Positions 1-10,870 of a stretch of DNA of 64,000 nt are shown piece by piece. Positions within the stretch are counted from its first letter, which is position 1, and the number at the start of each line of letters is the position of its first letter. The notes under the pieces were generated by a model that saw only the letters and a program-made list of their open reading frames with translations, ran no database searches and had not been told where the DNA came from. The DNA is taken from contig JAHQIY010000007.1 of NCBI GenBank assembly GCA_019054805.1, positions 129,501 through 193,500 of the forward strand. The letters are read 5' to 3'. The DNA comes from Brachionus manjavacas. Lineage: Eukaryota; Rotifera; Eurotatoria; Ploima; Brachionidae. Position numbers and translations under genes: made by a program.

Positions 1-204
1 ATAATGTTTGCCGATATAAATCCTACAACAATGTTTTTTGGACTTCAAGAAAATTTTAGTGAAGATTTTCAAATTTTTTTAGTATATATGACCATATTTG
101 TCATTCTAATCTAAAATCATATGAAGATAAATTGGACATCAAAAAAATCTCAAAATTTATGGTTATAATTTTTTGCTCTTTGATGCTTTATTTCATGAAA
201 CAGA

Positions 205-345
205 TTCAATTTAAATTTGACAGAGATGTCGAACAATATATGAAAGCATGTGACGTTTGAAAAAGAAATAATATGACAGTTTTAAAAGAGCATCATGACA
301 AAACACCAGCTCTAAAAAGTAATTCGAAAAAAAATTTGTGTTCGG
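205..345 (+). mobile_element. Ty3/gypsy-type integrase zinc-finger remnant
   Basis: The frame beginning near 214 reads as a stretch resembling the end of the H2C2 zinc-binding module of retrotransposon integrases: D-R-D-V-E-Q-Y-M-K-A-C-D-V, then a stop, then K-R-N-N. In the family this is the RDVExYVxSCxxCQRNK region; the second cysteine of the pair is replaced by the stop codon. No protease, reverse transcriptase or long terminal repeat was found around it, so it is a decayed fragment. Assignment to Ty3/gypsy rather than another LTR class is inference. Confidence 0.4.
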
Positions 346-572
346 CCTCTTTTTCACTGAAGAAGGAATTCTTGGAGTAATCATCAAGTCCGTTTTTGTG
401 AAATATTTAGAACTTAATTTTTAATTAATTATTTAAGAAAATACTTTTTATTAAATTCAAGGAACTATCTTTTTTTTTGTCATATATTTCTTTCTTTAAA
501 TATTTATTTTTTTTAATTAGTTAACTTCTAATCAGATTATTTAGGTTCCTAAATATCAATATAATATAATAT

Positions 573-602
573 AAATATTTGACCAAGATTGGTCAAATAT
601 TT
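573..602. repeat. 30-bp near-perfect palindrome
   Basis: Two 14-bp arms (AAATATTTGACCAA and its complement) are separated by the two bases GA. It lies in a gene-free stretch; no function can be assigned. The sequence on both sides (361-1200) holds nothing else I can support as a gene. Confidence 0.6.
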
Positions 603-1200
603 AAATGAAGGCTACTGGTCACTTTTCACTATAGACCCTTATTTTGAGCTGCATGAATAAACTTTGCCGATCAACCGAAGAAATTGGCAAATTTGGTCCC
701 CGTTGCCACTATTTAGTTCTTTAGATGTCGCTTTGAATTTCTATAATTAGCTGTTTTGACACATTTTGTGAAACTTTCGTTCTTGTTTAATCTTTCACAA
801 ATCTATAATTTGCCTATTTTATTAATCAGTGGTTCTTTTGTTCCCCATTGTTTCGGTCTTTGGGCGAATTTTTTGGGCAACTTGAAATTTATTATTTTAA
901 TCACCGGACCGGATCTTAATTAATAAAAATCTCAATAAAATTATAAAATAAACTTTTTTTATTTGTTTTTTAAATTAAATATTAAATGTTTGAAAAATTT
1001 AAATAAATAAAAAGTATTTATTTTCTGTTTTTGAAAACTTAAAAGACAAAATTAAAATCCACATTGAGTTATCAAAATTTTAGCTCAAACAATCGCTTTA
1101 AATGGTATTCTAATATTCATTAAAATTTATTAAAGCGAAAAGGTTAAATATTGTTTTTAAAGGTTACAAAATATTGATTTACATTTTACTTTTACTTCAG

Positions 1201-1736
1201 ACAAAAATCAAGAAAATTTTTTTTTCTAGGAAAGATTAAACAAATTATTTTTAGTTAAATTAGGTTTTTTGTTGTTTTTAAAAAATATTTTTTTTTTTTT
1301 TTTTTTTTTTTTTAATTATTTTAATTTCAAATCTAAAGCTTAAAATTTTGTTTGAAATTTACATTTTATCATGAATGCTCAAAAGAACATTTAAGTATTG
1401 GGATACTCAATCATTTTTGCAACTTTACAAAACATTTGTTAGACCCCATCTTGAAAACTGTGTACCTGCTTGGAATCCTTATTTAAAAAAGGATATATTT
1501 CGACTAGAACAAGTACAAAGACGAGCAACGAAACTTGTTTCCCAGATAAGAAGCTTGAATTATGAGTCAAGTTTAGCTTACAAAAATCAAGAAAATATTT
1601 TTTTCTAGGAAAGATTAAACAAATTATTTTTAGTTAAATTTAGTTTTTTTTTGTTTTTAAAAAAAATTTTAGAAATTATTTTAATTTCAAATCTAAAGCT
1701 TAAAATTTTGTTTGAAATTTACATTTTATCATGAAT
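1201..1736 (+). repeat. Direct duplication bracketing a LINE segment
   Basis: The block 1201-1376 is repeated at 1580-1736, differing mainly by a poly-T expansion at about 1288-1313 in the first copy and a few substitutions. Between the copies lies a LINE segment that matches 9531-9736. The repeats are 157-176 bp, far longer than a usual target-site duplication, and the enclosed LINE piece has neither its 5' nor its 3' end. Confidence 0.75.
1375..1580 (+). mobile_element. Internal LINE reverse-transcriptase segment (copy)
   Basis: This 206-bp stretch is base-for-base the same as 9531-9736 by my reading. It encodes part of the C-terminal, post-catalytic region of a CR1/L2-like LINE protein (K-T-F-V-R-P-H-L-E...; Q-V-Q-R-R-A-T-K-L-V). 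It starts and stops inside the LINE coding region and sits between direct repeats, so it is not a normal target-primed insertion. Confidence 0.8.
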
Positions 1737-2283
1737 TTATCGATTTTTGGTACACTTGTTTTAAAAGATCTAAAAATAATAATTTTTAGGAAAACATTTT
1801 CTAAAACTAAAGAAAATTAAATTTTTAACCAATTTGGAGGGAAAATTATTCAAAATATTCGAGTAACGAGCGGCTAAACTTCGATTAAAATATTCATGAG
1901 AAGAAGTATCAAGTATTGTATGATTAAAGAACAATTGCAAGTTGTATAAAATTAATAACAACTGCAATTGTCAAATTAAGATTATTATGTGCAATTATGT
2001 AAATTTTATTTTGTTAATAAACCTAACAATCAATTAATTAAATTAAGATTGATTTCTTCTTCTCATGTGTAAAGTCTATTGACGAACTTCGTCAAGAATT
2101 TTTCTAAAAAAGTCCAGTAATCGACTTTATTTACGCTTTCACGTTTAATTAGCTCGTTCCTCGCAAATAATTTTTGAATAACGAGTTGCAAAATATCAAT
2201 GAATGATCGACCCAATTAGAGACCTAGAAAGAAGCTTAATTAAACCGTTTACGAGTCTCCGAGTTTTCAAATTTCCTTTTTTT

Positions 2284-2341
2284 GTGACAATGCATATAAA
2301 CTGTATTGATGAATTTTGATGCAGTTTATATGCATTGTCAC
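2284..2341. repeat. Perfect 20-bp inverted repeat
   Basis: Arms at 2284-2303 and 2322-2341 are exact complements (GTGACAATGCATATAAACTG), separated by 18 bp. It is adjacent to a second, interleaved set of inverted repeats. It could form a hairpin; nothing suggests a transcript. Confidence 0.75.
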
Positions 2342-2404
2342 TTACATATCAAATAAGGAAAATACAAATAAGGAATTGTTTTTCCTTATTTGTAATTTCC
2401 TTAA

Positions 2405-2504
2405 TTGTAAAGAACCATAAGGAAAAACAATGCCATTAAAAATTGTTTGTACCTTATGGTTCTTTACAAACAATTTTTAATGGCATTGTTTATACTATGG
2501 ATCT
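2405..2504. repeat. Interleaved inverted repeats with kringle-gene copies
   Basis: Two inverted repeats are interlocked in the order A-B-A'-B': A at 2405-2422 with A' at 2452-2469 (18 bp), and B at 2428-2449 with B' at 2468-2489 (22 bp). The A' side (2451-2469) is an exact 19-bp match to exon sequence at 4588-4606, and 2488-2504 is an exact 17-bp match to 4961-4977; both belong to the kringle/sushi gene about 2 kb away. This looks like sequence assembled from short copied pieces. Confidence 0.65.
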
Positions 2505-2535
2505 TCTTTTTTATGTAGAATAAAAACAAGATTAC

Positions 2536-3360
2536 GATACAATTCGAATTACTGAGAATAAATTGAAAGCCTACGCCGATGATACTAAGATACTTGCTCT
2601 AATCAAAGATATAAATTTAAACCTTGGCTTACAGTCTGATATTAATAAATTTTGTAAATGGTCCAAGGCAAAAATTGCAAGTTGTACTCCTGACGTAACA
2701 ACACAGAATCTGAGTATACTATGTTTGAGACCCATTTGCTTAACAAATCAAATTGTGAAAACTTTTCAAATCCTGAGGATTTAGGCATTTTTATCCAGAG
2801 CGACCAGAGGTCAGAAGCTCAACTTCCAAAGGAAATCGTATACTTGGAATGACTAGAAAATCATTCAAATACCGTACGATGGAAATTATTAAAAAAAACT
2901 ATATTGTTCTTTAGTCAGGCCTCAATTGAAGAATGCAATTGTATCTTGGTGTCCATTTTATGAAAAAGATGTCAATGAACTTGAAAAGTTAAACGAAGAG
3001 GACTTATTTTAATCCGAGTTTGCAAGATCTTGAATATTAAAAGCGTTTATTTAAACTCGGTTAAACTGATCTTAGAATAAGACGACTTCGAGACGATTTG
3101 ATTCAAATGTTTAAGATTGCAAACGACGCGGAAAAAGTTAAGTAAACGAGATCAATTATAGCCTAAACATAGTGACCGATACCAGAAGATTCTACTTGAA
3201 AAGGAATACCAAGAACCTAATGCAAGAAATTGTGAAAAACTGTCTTCCAAGGAACAAATTTTCAGAAGAAATAGTAAATGCAAATTGTCTTTACAGTTTC
3301 AAGGCAAAGATTTATGGGTGGTTGATGAAGCGTATTGAAACGAATGATATAGCTTATTAA
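2536..3360 (+). mobile_element. Degenerate LINE, C-terminal half of reverse transcriptase
   Basis: The frame at 2563-2784 contains the catalytic Y-A-D-D box (K-L-K-A-Y-A-D-D-T-K) and the following helix region. After frameshifts, 3000-3360 reads as R-R-L-R-D-D-L-I-Q-M-F-K-I-A-N, the conserved post-RT motif of CR1/L2-like LINEs, ending with a short ORF at 3172-3360 in a shifted frame. There are many stops and frame changes, so it is dead. It faces the same way as the LINE at 8745-9900 but is clearly more diverged. Confidence 0.6.
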
Positions 3361-4152
3361 ATCTTCGCTTGAAGAATCGCCCGTTTGCAATTAATTTTAC
3401 TAATGCTGATACTAAAATAATATGATTGAATCTAAGATTGAAATTTTTAAATATTTATCTCTAATCAGAAAATAGTGTATCAAAAAATAATTTCATAAAA
3501 ATGTGATAAAACAGTCAACAGATGTCAAAATGATTTAGTGTAAAAGAATAATAGCATCAAAAATATCAAATTTAGTTTTTTTGCTCTTAGAATTTCTAAA
3601 ATTAATAAATGAATAGAAAAATATGCAGCTCTTGAATTTAGCTAAAATATCAACTTATTCATGAATGAAGTTTGAATTTCTTTAAAATTTTTCAAAATTA
3701 TCTAAATGGCGACCTAAATACAATGCTGTCATTTTAAATTTTTTTTAAATGGTGAATGCTAATGTGATTTTCGGATTTGAGTTTAAATTTTAGAAATTTT
3801 TAGCTAGCTTATTTTTAATGGCATTATTCAGACTCATCTTATTTTGTCATTAATTTAAATACTTTTTGATTTGCTTTAAAAAAATGTGATTCTTATTTTG
3901 AATTTAAATTACTTAAATCATAGTTCGAATTTCAAAATTTAATTTCTTTTTTTATGTATAAAAAGAAAATTTTATTTATAAAAAATTATTTAGTTTACCA
4001 AAGTTTTAAATAAATAGAAGAAAATCATGAATATAATTATTAAACACCATTTTTGGACTAGATTGATCAGTTTTTTTTTAGGTATTACATTTTTTGGTCT
4101 GTTTTATTTTTTTTAATAAAAAACGAATTTAAAAGTGGTTTCATTAATTCAG
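3361..4152. other. Gene-free AT-rich stretch upstream of kringle gene
   Basis: No coding exon is convincing here. A hydrophobic reading frame starts with ATG at 4027 (about 29 residues) and could be a signal peptide, but none of its possible GT donors has the phase needed to join the first kringle exon at 4153, so I have not included it. Confidence 0.5.
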
Positions 4153-6312
4153 TGCGATGTGCGACCTGAAGACTGTTCTAGCTCCGAAGATAACTTGGAC
4201 TATATGGGAAGTTTAAGTTTAACTGTCTCGAACAAAAAATGTCAAATGTGGTCTTTGCATCCTCACGCTAATGAGTTTGATTTTGTTGACAGTTATATTT
4301 AAATATTTAAATTCTATTATTTTTGACCATTCTATTTTAAAGGCCTTAATGATGCCAAAAATTTTTGCCGGTATTTAGTTTTTTCCCCATTTTATTTTCT
4401 TACTTCCATTTTTCAAAAGAAATACCAAGGGAAAATTAAAAAAAGAAAAAGCCTTTTGTTTTACAAATATAGAGACAAATGAATGGGAATACTGTCAACT
4501 AAAAAAATGCAGTATTTGTTTGAAATTAAAATAAAATTATCAAAACTGATTTTATTTCGAAGATGGATGCTCAAGAATTCACGGAATACCTTATGGTTCT
4601 TTACAATTTAACAATTACCAGATATACTCTGATCGAAGTTACCAGCCCGGTTCCAAGATAATTTTTTTTTGTCGAAAAAATTTAGCAATATATGATCCTA
4701 CTTCAGGATCATTAGAGTGGAATTGTGGAAAAGATGGTCAATGGTCAGCAAATAAACTACCAAAATGTTTATGTATACTTTTTTATTATATCATTTGATT
4801 AAAATTTTATTTTAATTCACAAAGGGCGAGGATTTATAGATTCTTTTCCACGTAATAAAAATTTAGATAAACGCTTTTCATTTTAAAAGCAAATTAACTT
4901 TAATTTAAGCAAGTTGTTGGTATTATTCAAATGATGGATCAATTAATTCTGTACCTAAGCGTTTATACTATGGATCTAGTAATACTGCAAACGGATCACA
5001 GTGTTTAGAATGGCAAAAAATTAATAGTTTCAATGATGAAAATTTTTTTCAAGAGGGTTTTTATACCATAAATTTTCAGATAGTTTCTTAATTTTTTAAA
5101 AGGCTTAATTAATGCGAACAATTATTGTCGTAGTCCTGGAAATTTCGAGCCAAGTTGCTTTACAGACTTGCAGACTCTTACTAACTGTCAAATACCGCAA
5201 TGCAGTAAGGGAAAAAATGATTTAGATTAAAAAAAATGATGAAAATTTAAATTATCATTTAAAAGCTGGATGTGGATCGATTCCTTATATAAAGTATACA
5301 TCCTATGATATTACATTTACACCTAATACTAGAGAGAATACAATGGATACTGGAAGTTTTGTCAATTATAGATGTTCAGCAGGTGTTTTGATTGGCAACA
5401 GTAAGTTAACTTGTAATAAGGGAAAATGGGACGGAGAACTTCCATATTGTGATGGTAAAATAGCTTAAATTGTAATTGATTTTTAATGAAATTAAGATAT
5501 TTTTAAACAGTCAAATTTTGCTCAAGCCCTCCTTTGGTCCCTAATAATAAAATAGTTAGTTACAGGCGCATTTTTTATGCCAACATAGAAGATTTTGGAA
5601 AAGATTATTTAGCTTATGATGAATCAATTTATAAATTCAAGTGTAAAATGGAATTTAAATTTGAAAATCCATTAATTAATGAGCTAGTATATCAATGTTT
5701 TAAAGGAGAATGGAAATTGATCGGCTCAGATTCCAAATGTATTATCAAAAATGACGGTAAGCTTTACATTTTTTCAAAAGTTTTTTATTTTTAATTACAT
5801 GATGTAAATTGAGCTCTTAAAGCAATAAATGTGCCTGATGAATTCTGTCCCTTTCCAAACAATGTTGAAAATGCATATAGAAATAATGTAAAAATTTTTA
5901 AAAATGGAAAAGACAGATACTTTGGAACATTTGAAATTGCATGTTTCAAAGGCTATATTGTTCAAGGAGATCCTTTGATTTCATGTGTCAATGGATCATG
6001 GACAAAATATCCGAAATGTGTCTTAGAACCGAGTTGTTCTTTAGATGTTCTTAACAAACCAGCTGAAAATGTTAAAATAATTTCATCTAGCCTTTATTAT
6101 AGCTCAGATAACTCTGGTAAACAAACATTAATGAGAAATTATTTGATTTAAAAAAATTGAAAAATTATTAAGGAATTGCTATCGGATCCCATGTGAATTA
6201 TGAATGTCTTCCAGGCTATCAGCCAGAACTTACTTATGATGACTTAAAACTGGAATGCTTAAAAAATGGAGAATGGTCTTCCCGTATACCAGTGAAATGT
6301 TTAATAGTTTAA
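4153..6312 (+). CDS. Kringle/sushi (CCP) mosaic protein, 5' incomplete
   Basis: Exons: 4153-4291, 4343-4370, 4420-4511, 4563-4772, 4825-4851, 4910-5056, 5103-5204, 5266-5454, 5511-5756, 5823-6116, 6173-6312; every internal intron is phase 1 and the sum is 538 codons including TAA. Domain order: kringle 1 (first three exons; six cysteines, N-E-W-E-Y-C-Q-L-K-K-C end), sushi 1, a 27-nt linker exon, kringle 2 (C-L-E-W ... N-N-Y-C-R-S), then sushi 2-5. Each sushi has four cysteines and the conserved Trp before the last one. Kringle and sushi domains bind proteins or glycans outside the cell, so it is probably secreted. No membrane segment follows the last sushi. The signal-peptide exon was not found. 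No protease domain is present, unlike plasminogen-type kringle proteins. Function unknown. Confidence 0.8.
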
Positions 6313-6979
6313 TAGCTCAAACAAAATTTTGATCATAAAATCCAGACATTGATTTTAATTTTCAGTTTTTAGAATAAAAATTTTTAAAAAATTTTTAAAA
6401 AAATTAATTTTATCATATTTATTTTTTACACCGAAATTATTACCCAGTCGAAACTAGTCCCCTTTTCTATGATGAAAAAGGTTTAGTGCGTTTCTTACTG
6501 CAGAGACATTACCTTTTAGAAAGATTACCTTTTTCAGCGGGGTTCGAGCATTCGACCATCTGCTTGTATGAATAATTCATACAAACCACTCGACGTATGT
6601 GGTTCTTAATTGCAGTGTAAAAGATAAACTCGATGCAGTTACCTTTATGCCAGATCGGAGCCGCCAATCAAAATATATCGAAAAGGATTTGTTGCATCTA
6701 GAATATCTTTTATTTATTTATACTCGTATTCAAACAAGTATAACTCCACTTCAATCCTAAATAGCTTCTCCAGTAATTAATTATTGTGTTTTGCTTAATG
6801 CGTTTTTGAATAATTTGAACAAGATTTTTGCCTGGTTTGTTATTAACATACTATTAAATATATTAACAGGTTAATTAATTACTGCAAAACAGCATCTTAT
6901 ACTTTAACGCTCTTTTTCTTTGAACGCTTACATTTTTAATTTTTTTGAAAATATTAACATTTTTCAACTGTTAATCTTA
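6313..6979. other. Gene-free stretch with a dispersed repeat
   Basis: No gene seen. 6437-6662 is richer in G+C than its surroundings. Its 3' part (CTCGATGCAGTTACC ... CAGATCGGAGCCG) recurs in opposite orientation at about 41464-41500, and CCCTTTTCTAT recurs at about 41400. It is a fragment of a dispersed repeat of unknown class. Confidence 0.45.
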
Positions 6980-8096
6980 CAGTCAATCCTCGGTTTAACG
7001 AACTACTTAGGCGGAAAATTCGGTATTTGTTATATAGAAATTGCCATTAAAAATGATAAGGACAAAAAAAATTTTAAACCAAATTTTATTGATTAATAAA
7101 ACTAAAATAAAAATGCGATAGTTTTTTAAAAAAATAGTTAAGTTTTTTAGAAAAATAGTTTTTTTGAAAAAAATCGGTAATAGATGGTCGTTTGGTAAAG
7201 CTACTTTCAATTATAAAATTTTCAATTTTAAATAATAAATTAATTACATTAGAATTATCATCTTTTTTGGTTAAAAAAATTGTTTCAGTTCATTTATTCT
7301 ATTGATTGCTTCTTTTGAGTTAATCACTTGTTCATTTGCATCTTGTTGCTCATCAATTTCTGTATCACTGTCTTGCTCCACTGAATCGACGATTTCTGCC
7401 TCTGAGAGCATTCCGATTGACATATAGGTGAATTTTTCGAAATCGAGTTTCTTTCAAAAGGATGCAATTTCTCTATACTGATCCTCTTCGTTCTCGCACA
7501 GTTCGTCTAAATTGAATAAAAAATCGCTATTGAATCTCGCTTTTCTAAAACAATTTCTTATGGTTGATGGCATGCAACTTGTCTCTTGCAACATCTGTCC
7601 AATATTTAACTTAAAAAGAATAAATTATACCTTAATTTAAAGGCTGTAGAACAGATGTGCAGTTGACTGGATAGTTAACTATCTTAATATTGTCACAGGA
7701 AGGATCAGATTTATGGCCACTGAATATGTTTTTTTATAATTTATATCTTGACTTCAAGAGATTTACATTTTCTCTTTATGTAAACTTGCTTTTCATTCAT
7801 TTTTATCAATTAAAATTTTTAGATAAACAATAATAAGCAATAGACAAGTATTTATTTACTATTTTTTATTATCATGGTGTTAATGAACGGATGTAAATAT
7901 ATAAAGGTTTTTTTTCTAAAGAAAAGTATTACTCGGTTTTTTTCTATTAGTTCGTTATATCGGGATTTCGTTATAAAGAGGTTCGTTGTATCAAGGAAGA
8001 TTAGCAATCTTTTTCCTTTATAAAAAATCAGTTGCTGGATTCTTCATTTTCGTAATATAGAGAATTATATGAGGGCCCGTTACGGAGGATCGACTG
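6980..8096 (-). mobile_element. Tigger/pogo-like DNA transposon, decayed
   Basis: The ends are inverted repeats beginning CAGTCAATCCTC (left, 6980) and CAGTCGATCCTC (right, read inward from 8096), each flanked by TA, the target used by the Tc1/mariner/pogo superfamily. On the minus strand near 7570-7530 the text P-S-T-I-R-N-C-F-R-K-A-R-F matches the conserved C-terminal region of Tigger-type transposases. It is followed by an acidic tail rich in E, D and Q (about 7430-7290) after an in-frame stop. The catalytic DDE core is not recognisable, so this is a deletion derivative. Subterminal text such as TCGTTATAAAGAGG is typical of Tigger ends. Confidence 0.65.
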
Positions 8097-8195
8097 TATT
8101 AATTTTTGTTATTTTTTATTTTATAAAGTTACGCTTGCCGATTAAAAAAAAAATAGTTTTTAAAAATATAAAATTTGAATCTAAATTAGGTTTAA

Positions 8196-8233
<38 letters not shown>
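8196..8233. repeat. (AAT)n microsatellite, LINE 3' tail
   Basis: About thirteen AAT units. It lies immediately 3' (on the minus strand) of a LINE 3' end, as expected for LINEs that terminate in a short tandem repeat instead of poly(A). Confidence 0.8.
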
Positions 8234-8238
<5 letters not shown>

Positions 8239-8735
8239 GCTACGGCAAGCATGCTTGCGGAGATGTCTTACTAGGAAGACATCTATGGTAGCTAGATGCA
8301 TTGAAATGTATTTACATACTTTCTCAGGTAGGCTGTTCCACACTCTAATCACACGATTTGTGAAAAAAATTTCCCGCTGGGCGTAGTTGATAGGTGCTTG
8401 GACGGACAGGCGCCTCTTGTCCCATCTAATACCTTGTGCTGGTCCTGATTGGGAAAGCGAGCTGCAATGTGGGGGAGGTCTGACCCAATCTATGTTATTT
8501 AAGCCGCTTCTTATCTGGAACATCTGGATAATGTCTCCTCTTGCCCTGCGTTCGCTCAGAGTGGGCAAACCCAAGATGGAAAGGCGATCGCTGTAGCTTA
8601 AGCTACGGATCCTTGGAACGAGTTTGGTTGCTCGTCTTTGAGCTTTCTCAAGAATGTTGCTGTCCTTGGCAGTGTAGGGAGACCAGACCACTGCAGCGTA
8701 CCCAAATGGGGCCTGACATATGCGCAGTATAGCGT
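8196..8735 (-). mobile_element. 5'-truncated LINE 3' end (CR1/L2-like)
   Basis: On the minus strand an open frame of about 180 residues carries the C-terminal end of a LINE reverse transcriptase: E-K-A-Q-R-R-A-T-K-L-V, then R-R-A-R-G-D-I-I-Q-M-F, then F-F-T-N-R-V-I-R-V-W-N-S-L-P, followed by the tail microsatellite. There are no internal stops, so it is young compared with the LINE next to it. The 5' truncation point (about 8735) abuts another LINE running the opposite way. Confidence 0.8.
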
Positions 8736-8744
8736 TATGAAGGT

Positions 8745-9900
8745 AATGTTAGTCCAGAATTTAAACGTTCTTCTCAGCTGTCCAAGGAAATAATAGAAAA
8801 GCTAATAAGAGATGAAATGATAAGGCATTTGTTGGAACACAATTTACTGTCGGTGCATCAGCATGGATTTTCACGCTAAATCCTGTATAGCCAACTTGCT
8901 AGAAACTCTAAATATCATCAATGAGACATTGAAAAGAGGATTCAGTGCTGTAATAGTATTCTTGGATTTTGCGAAGACATTTGATCGCGTCTCGCATTAG
9001 TTACTTAAGATCAAGTTAAAGAGTTATGGATTTACGGAAGAGCTTTTGGGGTGGCTAGAAAATTTTCTTCAAGATAGAAAACAGAGAGTAGTAATCGGTC
9101 AGTACGAATCTAATTGGGTTGATGTTCTAATTGGGGTCCCATAGAGTTCAGTTCTTGATCCGCTACTATTCTTGATACTATCTCTGACCAGTTCAGAGAT
9201 AAAAGTCACTTTTGTAAGCTGTTTGCGGATGACAGCAAATTGATAAGTGTCATTAGAAATACTGGTGATCAAATTGAAGATGACATTGACAAGATGGTTG
9301 AGTGGTCGAAGCGCTGGAGTATGGAGTTCAATGAGTCTCAATGTATAGTAATGCATATTGGCAACTCAAAAATTGCCAGGCAATAAATCTCAATGTTAAA
9401 CCCGATTGATAACAGAGCTGGATTAGCTAAGACTACTACTGAGCGCGACATTGGTGTAATGGTGAACAACAAACTCAAATGGAATGATCAAAATGATAGC
9501 TGTGTTATAAAAGCTAATAACATGCTTGGTATGCTCAAAAGAACATTTAAGTATTGGGATACTCAATCATTTTTGCAACTTTACAAAACATTTGTTAGAC
9601 CCCATCTTGAAAACTGTGTACCTGCTTGGAATCCTTATTTAAAAAAGGATATATTTCGACTAGAACAAGTACAAAGACGAGCAACGAAACTTGTTTCCCA
9701 GATAAGAAGCTTGAATTATGAGTCAAGTTTAGCTTATTTAGGATTGGAAATTCTAAAAGAAAGGCGAGAGCGTGGAACGTCAGTTGTCACAGCAAGTTCG
9801 ATTAACCAGTTTAAAAGCAGACTGGATAATGTCGGTAGAAATAATAAAAAATGAAAAGTCTACTATAGCGGGACTAATTTAGTCTTCCTGCTTTGTGATT
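8745..9900 (+). mobile_element. LINE reverse transcriptase, interrupted by stops
   Basis: Reading across frames, the order of reverse-transcriptase motifs is intact: the segment before H-Q-H-G-F, then F-L-D-F-A-K-T-F-D-R-V (palm motif A), G-V-P followed by a stop where Q is expected, F-A-D-D-like text near 9225, then an open frame 9393-9854 with the post-catalytic R-R-A-T-K-L-V region and a final R-R-E-R-G. Stops at the H-Q-H-G-F motif, before the G-V-P motif and elsewhere show it is inactive. It is of the CR1/L2 type by motif order. It is the only long copy in the window matching the 206-bp piece at 1375-1580. Confidence 0.75.
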
Positions 9901-10574
9901 TTAGATTAACTAAATTGACTATAAAAAATAAACAATTTTTATTTTTACTAACTTAAAATTTAATATTTGAAATATTCTCAACAAACATAGTTTTTTTTAT
10001 AAAATTATAATCTTTACGAATTTTAACAACTCCTTTTTTTTTATCGTAATCTATTCACACTTGAAAGGATTTTTTAAAATTGGTCATTTTTTAACAAGCT
10101 TCAAAATTCTTGTTTCTACATATTTTGTATAAAACTTATTTATTTTTAGAATCGAAATAATTATTTTCAAAGGCAAAATCAAAAGCAATTAAATCAATTA
10201 GTTAAATCAATTTTTTTTTATTTTATATTGGCATTTTTTTGAATCATAGTAATGTTCCCAGTTTTCCATGCTTTCGGAATTCTACATTCTAAAAGAGATA
10301 ACATTCTAAAAGTACAAATGGATGAATGCAATCGGTACCTATTGATTTGTTTTTTCAAGTTTTTTTTCTTATTGACATAAACCATTTATTTGATATTTAG
10401 AAAAAAAATTGCCTTTAAAAAGCTTAACTAATTTTGAAATAAAAATATATAAAGTTAGTAATTTATTGTAGTTACCAAAAATATTTTGGTTAGTAAAAAT
10501 GTATTATAAATTATAAAAAAATTAAGTAATTTGCTCTATTAAACAAAAAATTGTATTTATTCAAGTTAATAATA
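9901..10574. other. Gene-free AT-rich stretch
   Basis: Nothing coding, no clear repeat boundary. It separates two LINE pieces. Confidence 0.4.
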
Positions 10575-10870
10575 ACAATTTAATAATAAAAGGCTACAGC
10601 AGACTAACTGCGGAGCAAGGCAAAAGGTAGCCTGGCTATGGTAGCTGTCTGGTTTTTAACATAAATCCTTATAATGGTTAAATGATGTTAATAAAAGAAA
10701 TTAATTATTTTAGTTTCAAATATTCATCAAGTTTGTTTTTAAATTCATTTTTGGATTTTGCATTAGCAGCCTCAGCTGGTAATTTGTTCCACTCGATTTG
10801 TCAAGAAGTTGATATAAATAATTGTTTAATATCTTTTATTTTAATTACTTTAACAAAATATATTTAGCTT
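10575..10870 (-). mobile_element. LINE 3'-end fragment
   Basis: On the minus strand 10840-10690 reads I-E-W-N-K-L-P-A-E-A-A-N-A-K-S-K-N-E-F, the WN-x-LP-x-E...FK-x-x-LD terminal motif of LINE proteins. It is followed by a short 3' UTR-like stretch (10660-10590) and an AAT-rich tail. The 3' UTR text near 10590-10615 resembles that of the LINE ending at 8196, suggesting related families. Confidence 0.55.

Noticed and set aside
4027-4110. Hydrophobic frame as signal peptide of the kringle gene
   Set aside because: None of its GT donors gives the phase-0 join needed for the kringle exon at 4153.
6530-6600. GGTTCGAGCATTCGACC as a tRNA/SINE B box
   Set aside because: The flanking bases do not pair as a T arm and no A box or acceptor stem was found.
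8196-8233. Possible CRISPR or satellite array
   Set aside because: It is a simple AAT microsatellite at a LINE tail, and the DNA is eukaryotic.
8069-8732. Plus-strand open frames over the LINE 3' end
   Set aside because: Antisense of the minus-strand LINE frame and of its AAT tail (poly-Ile).
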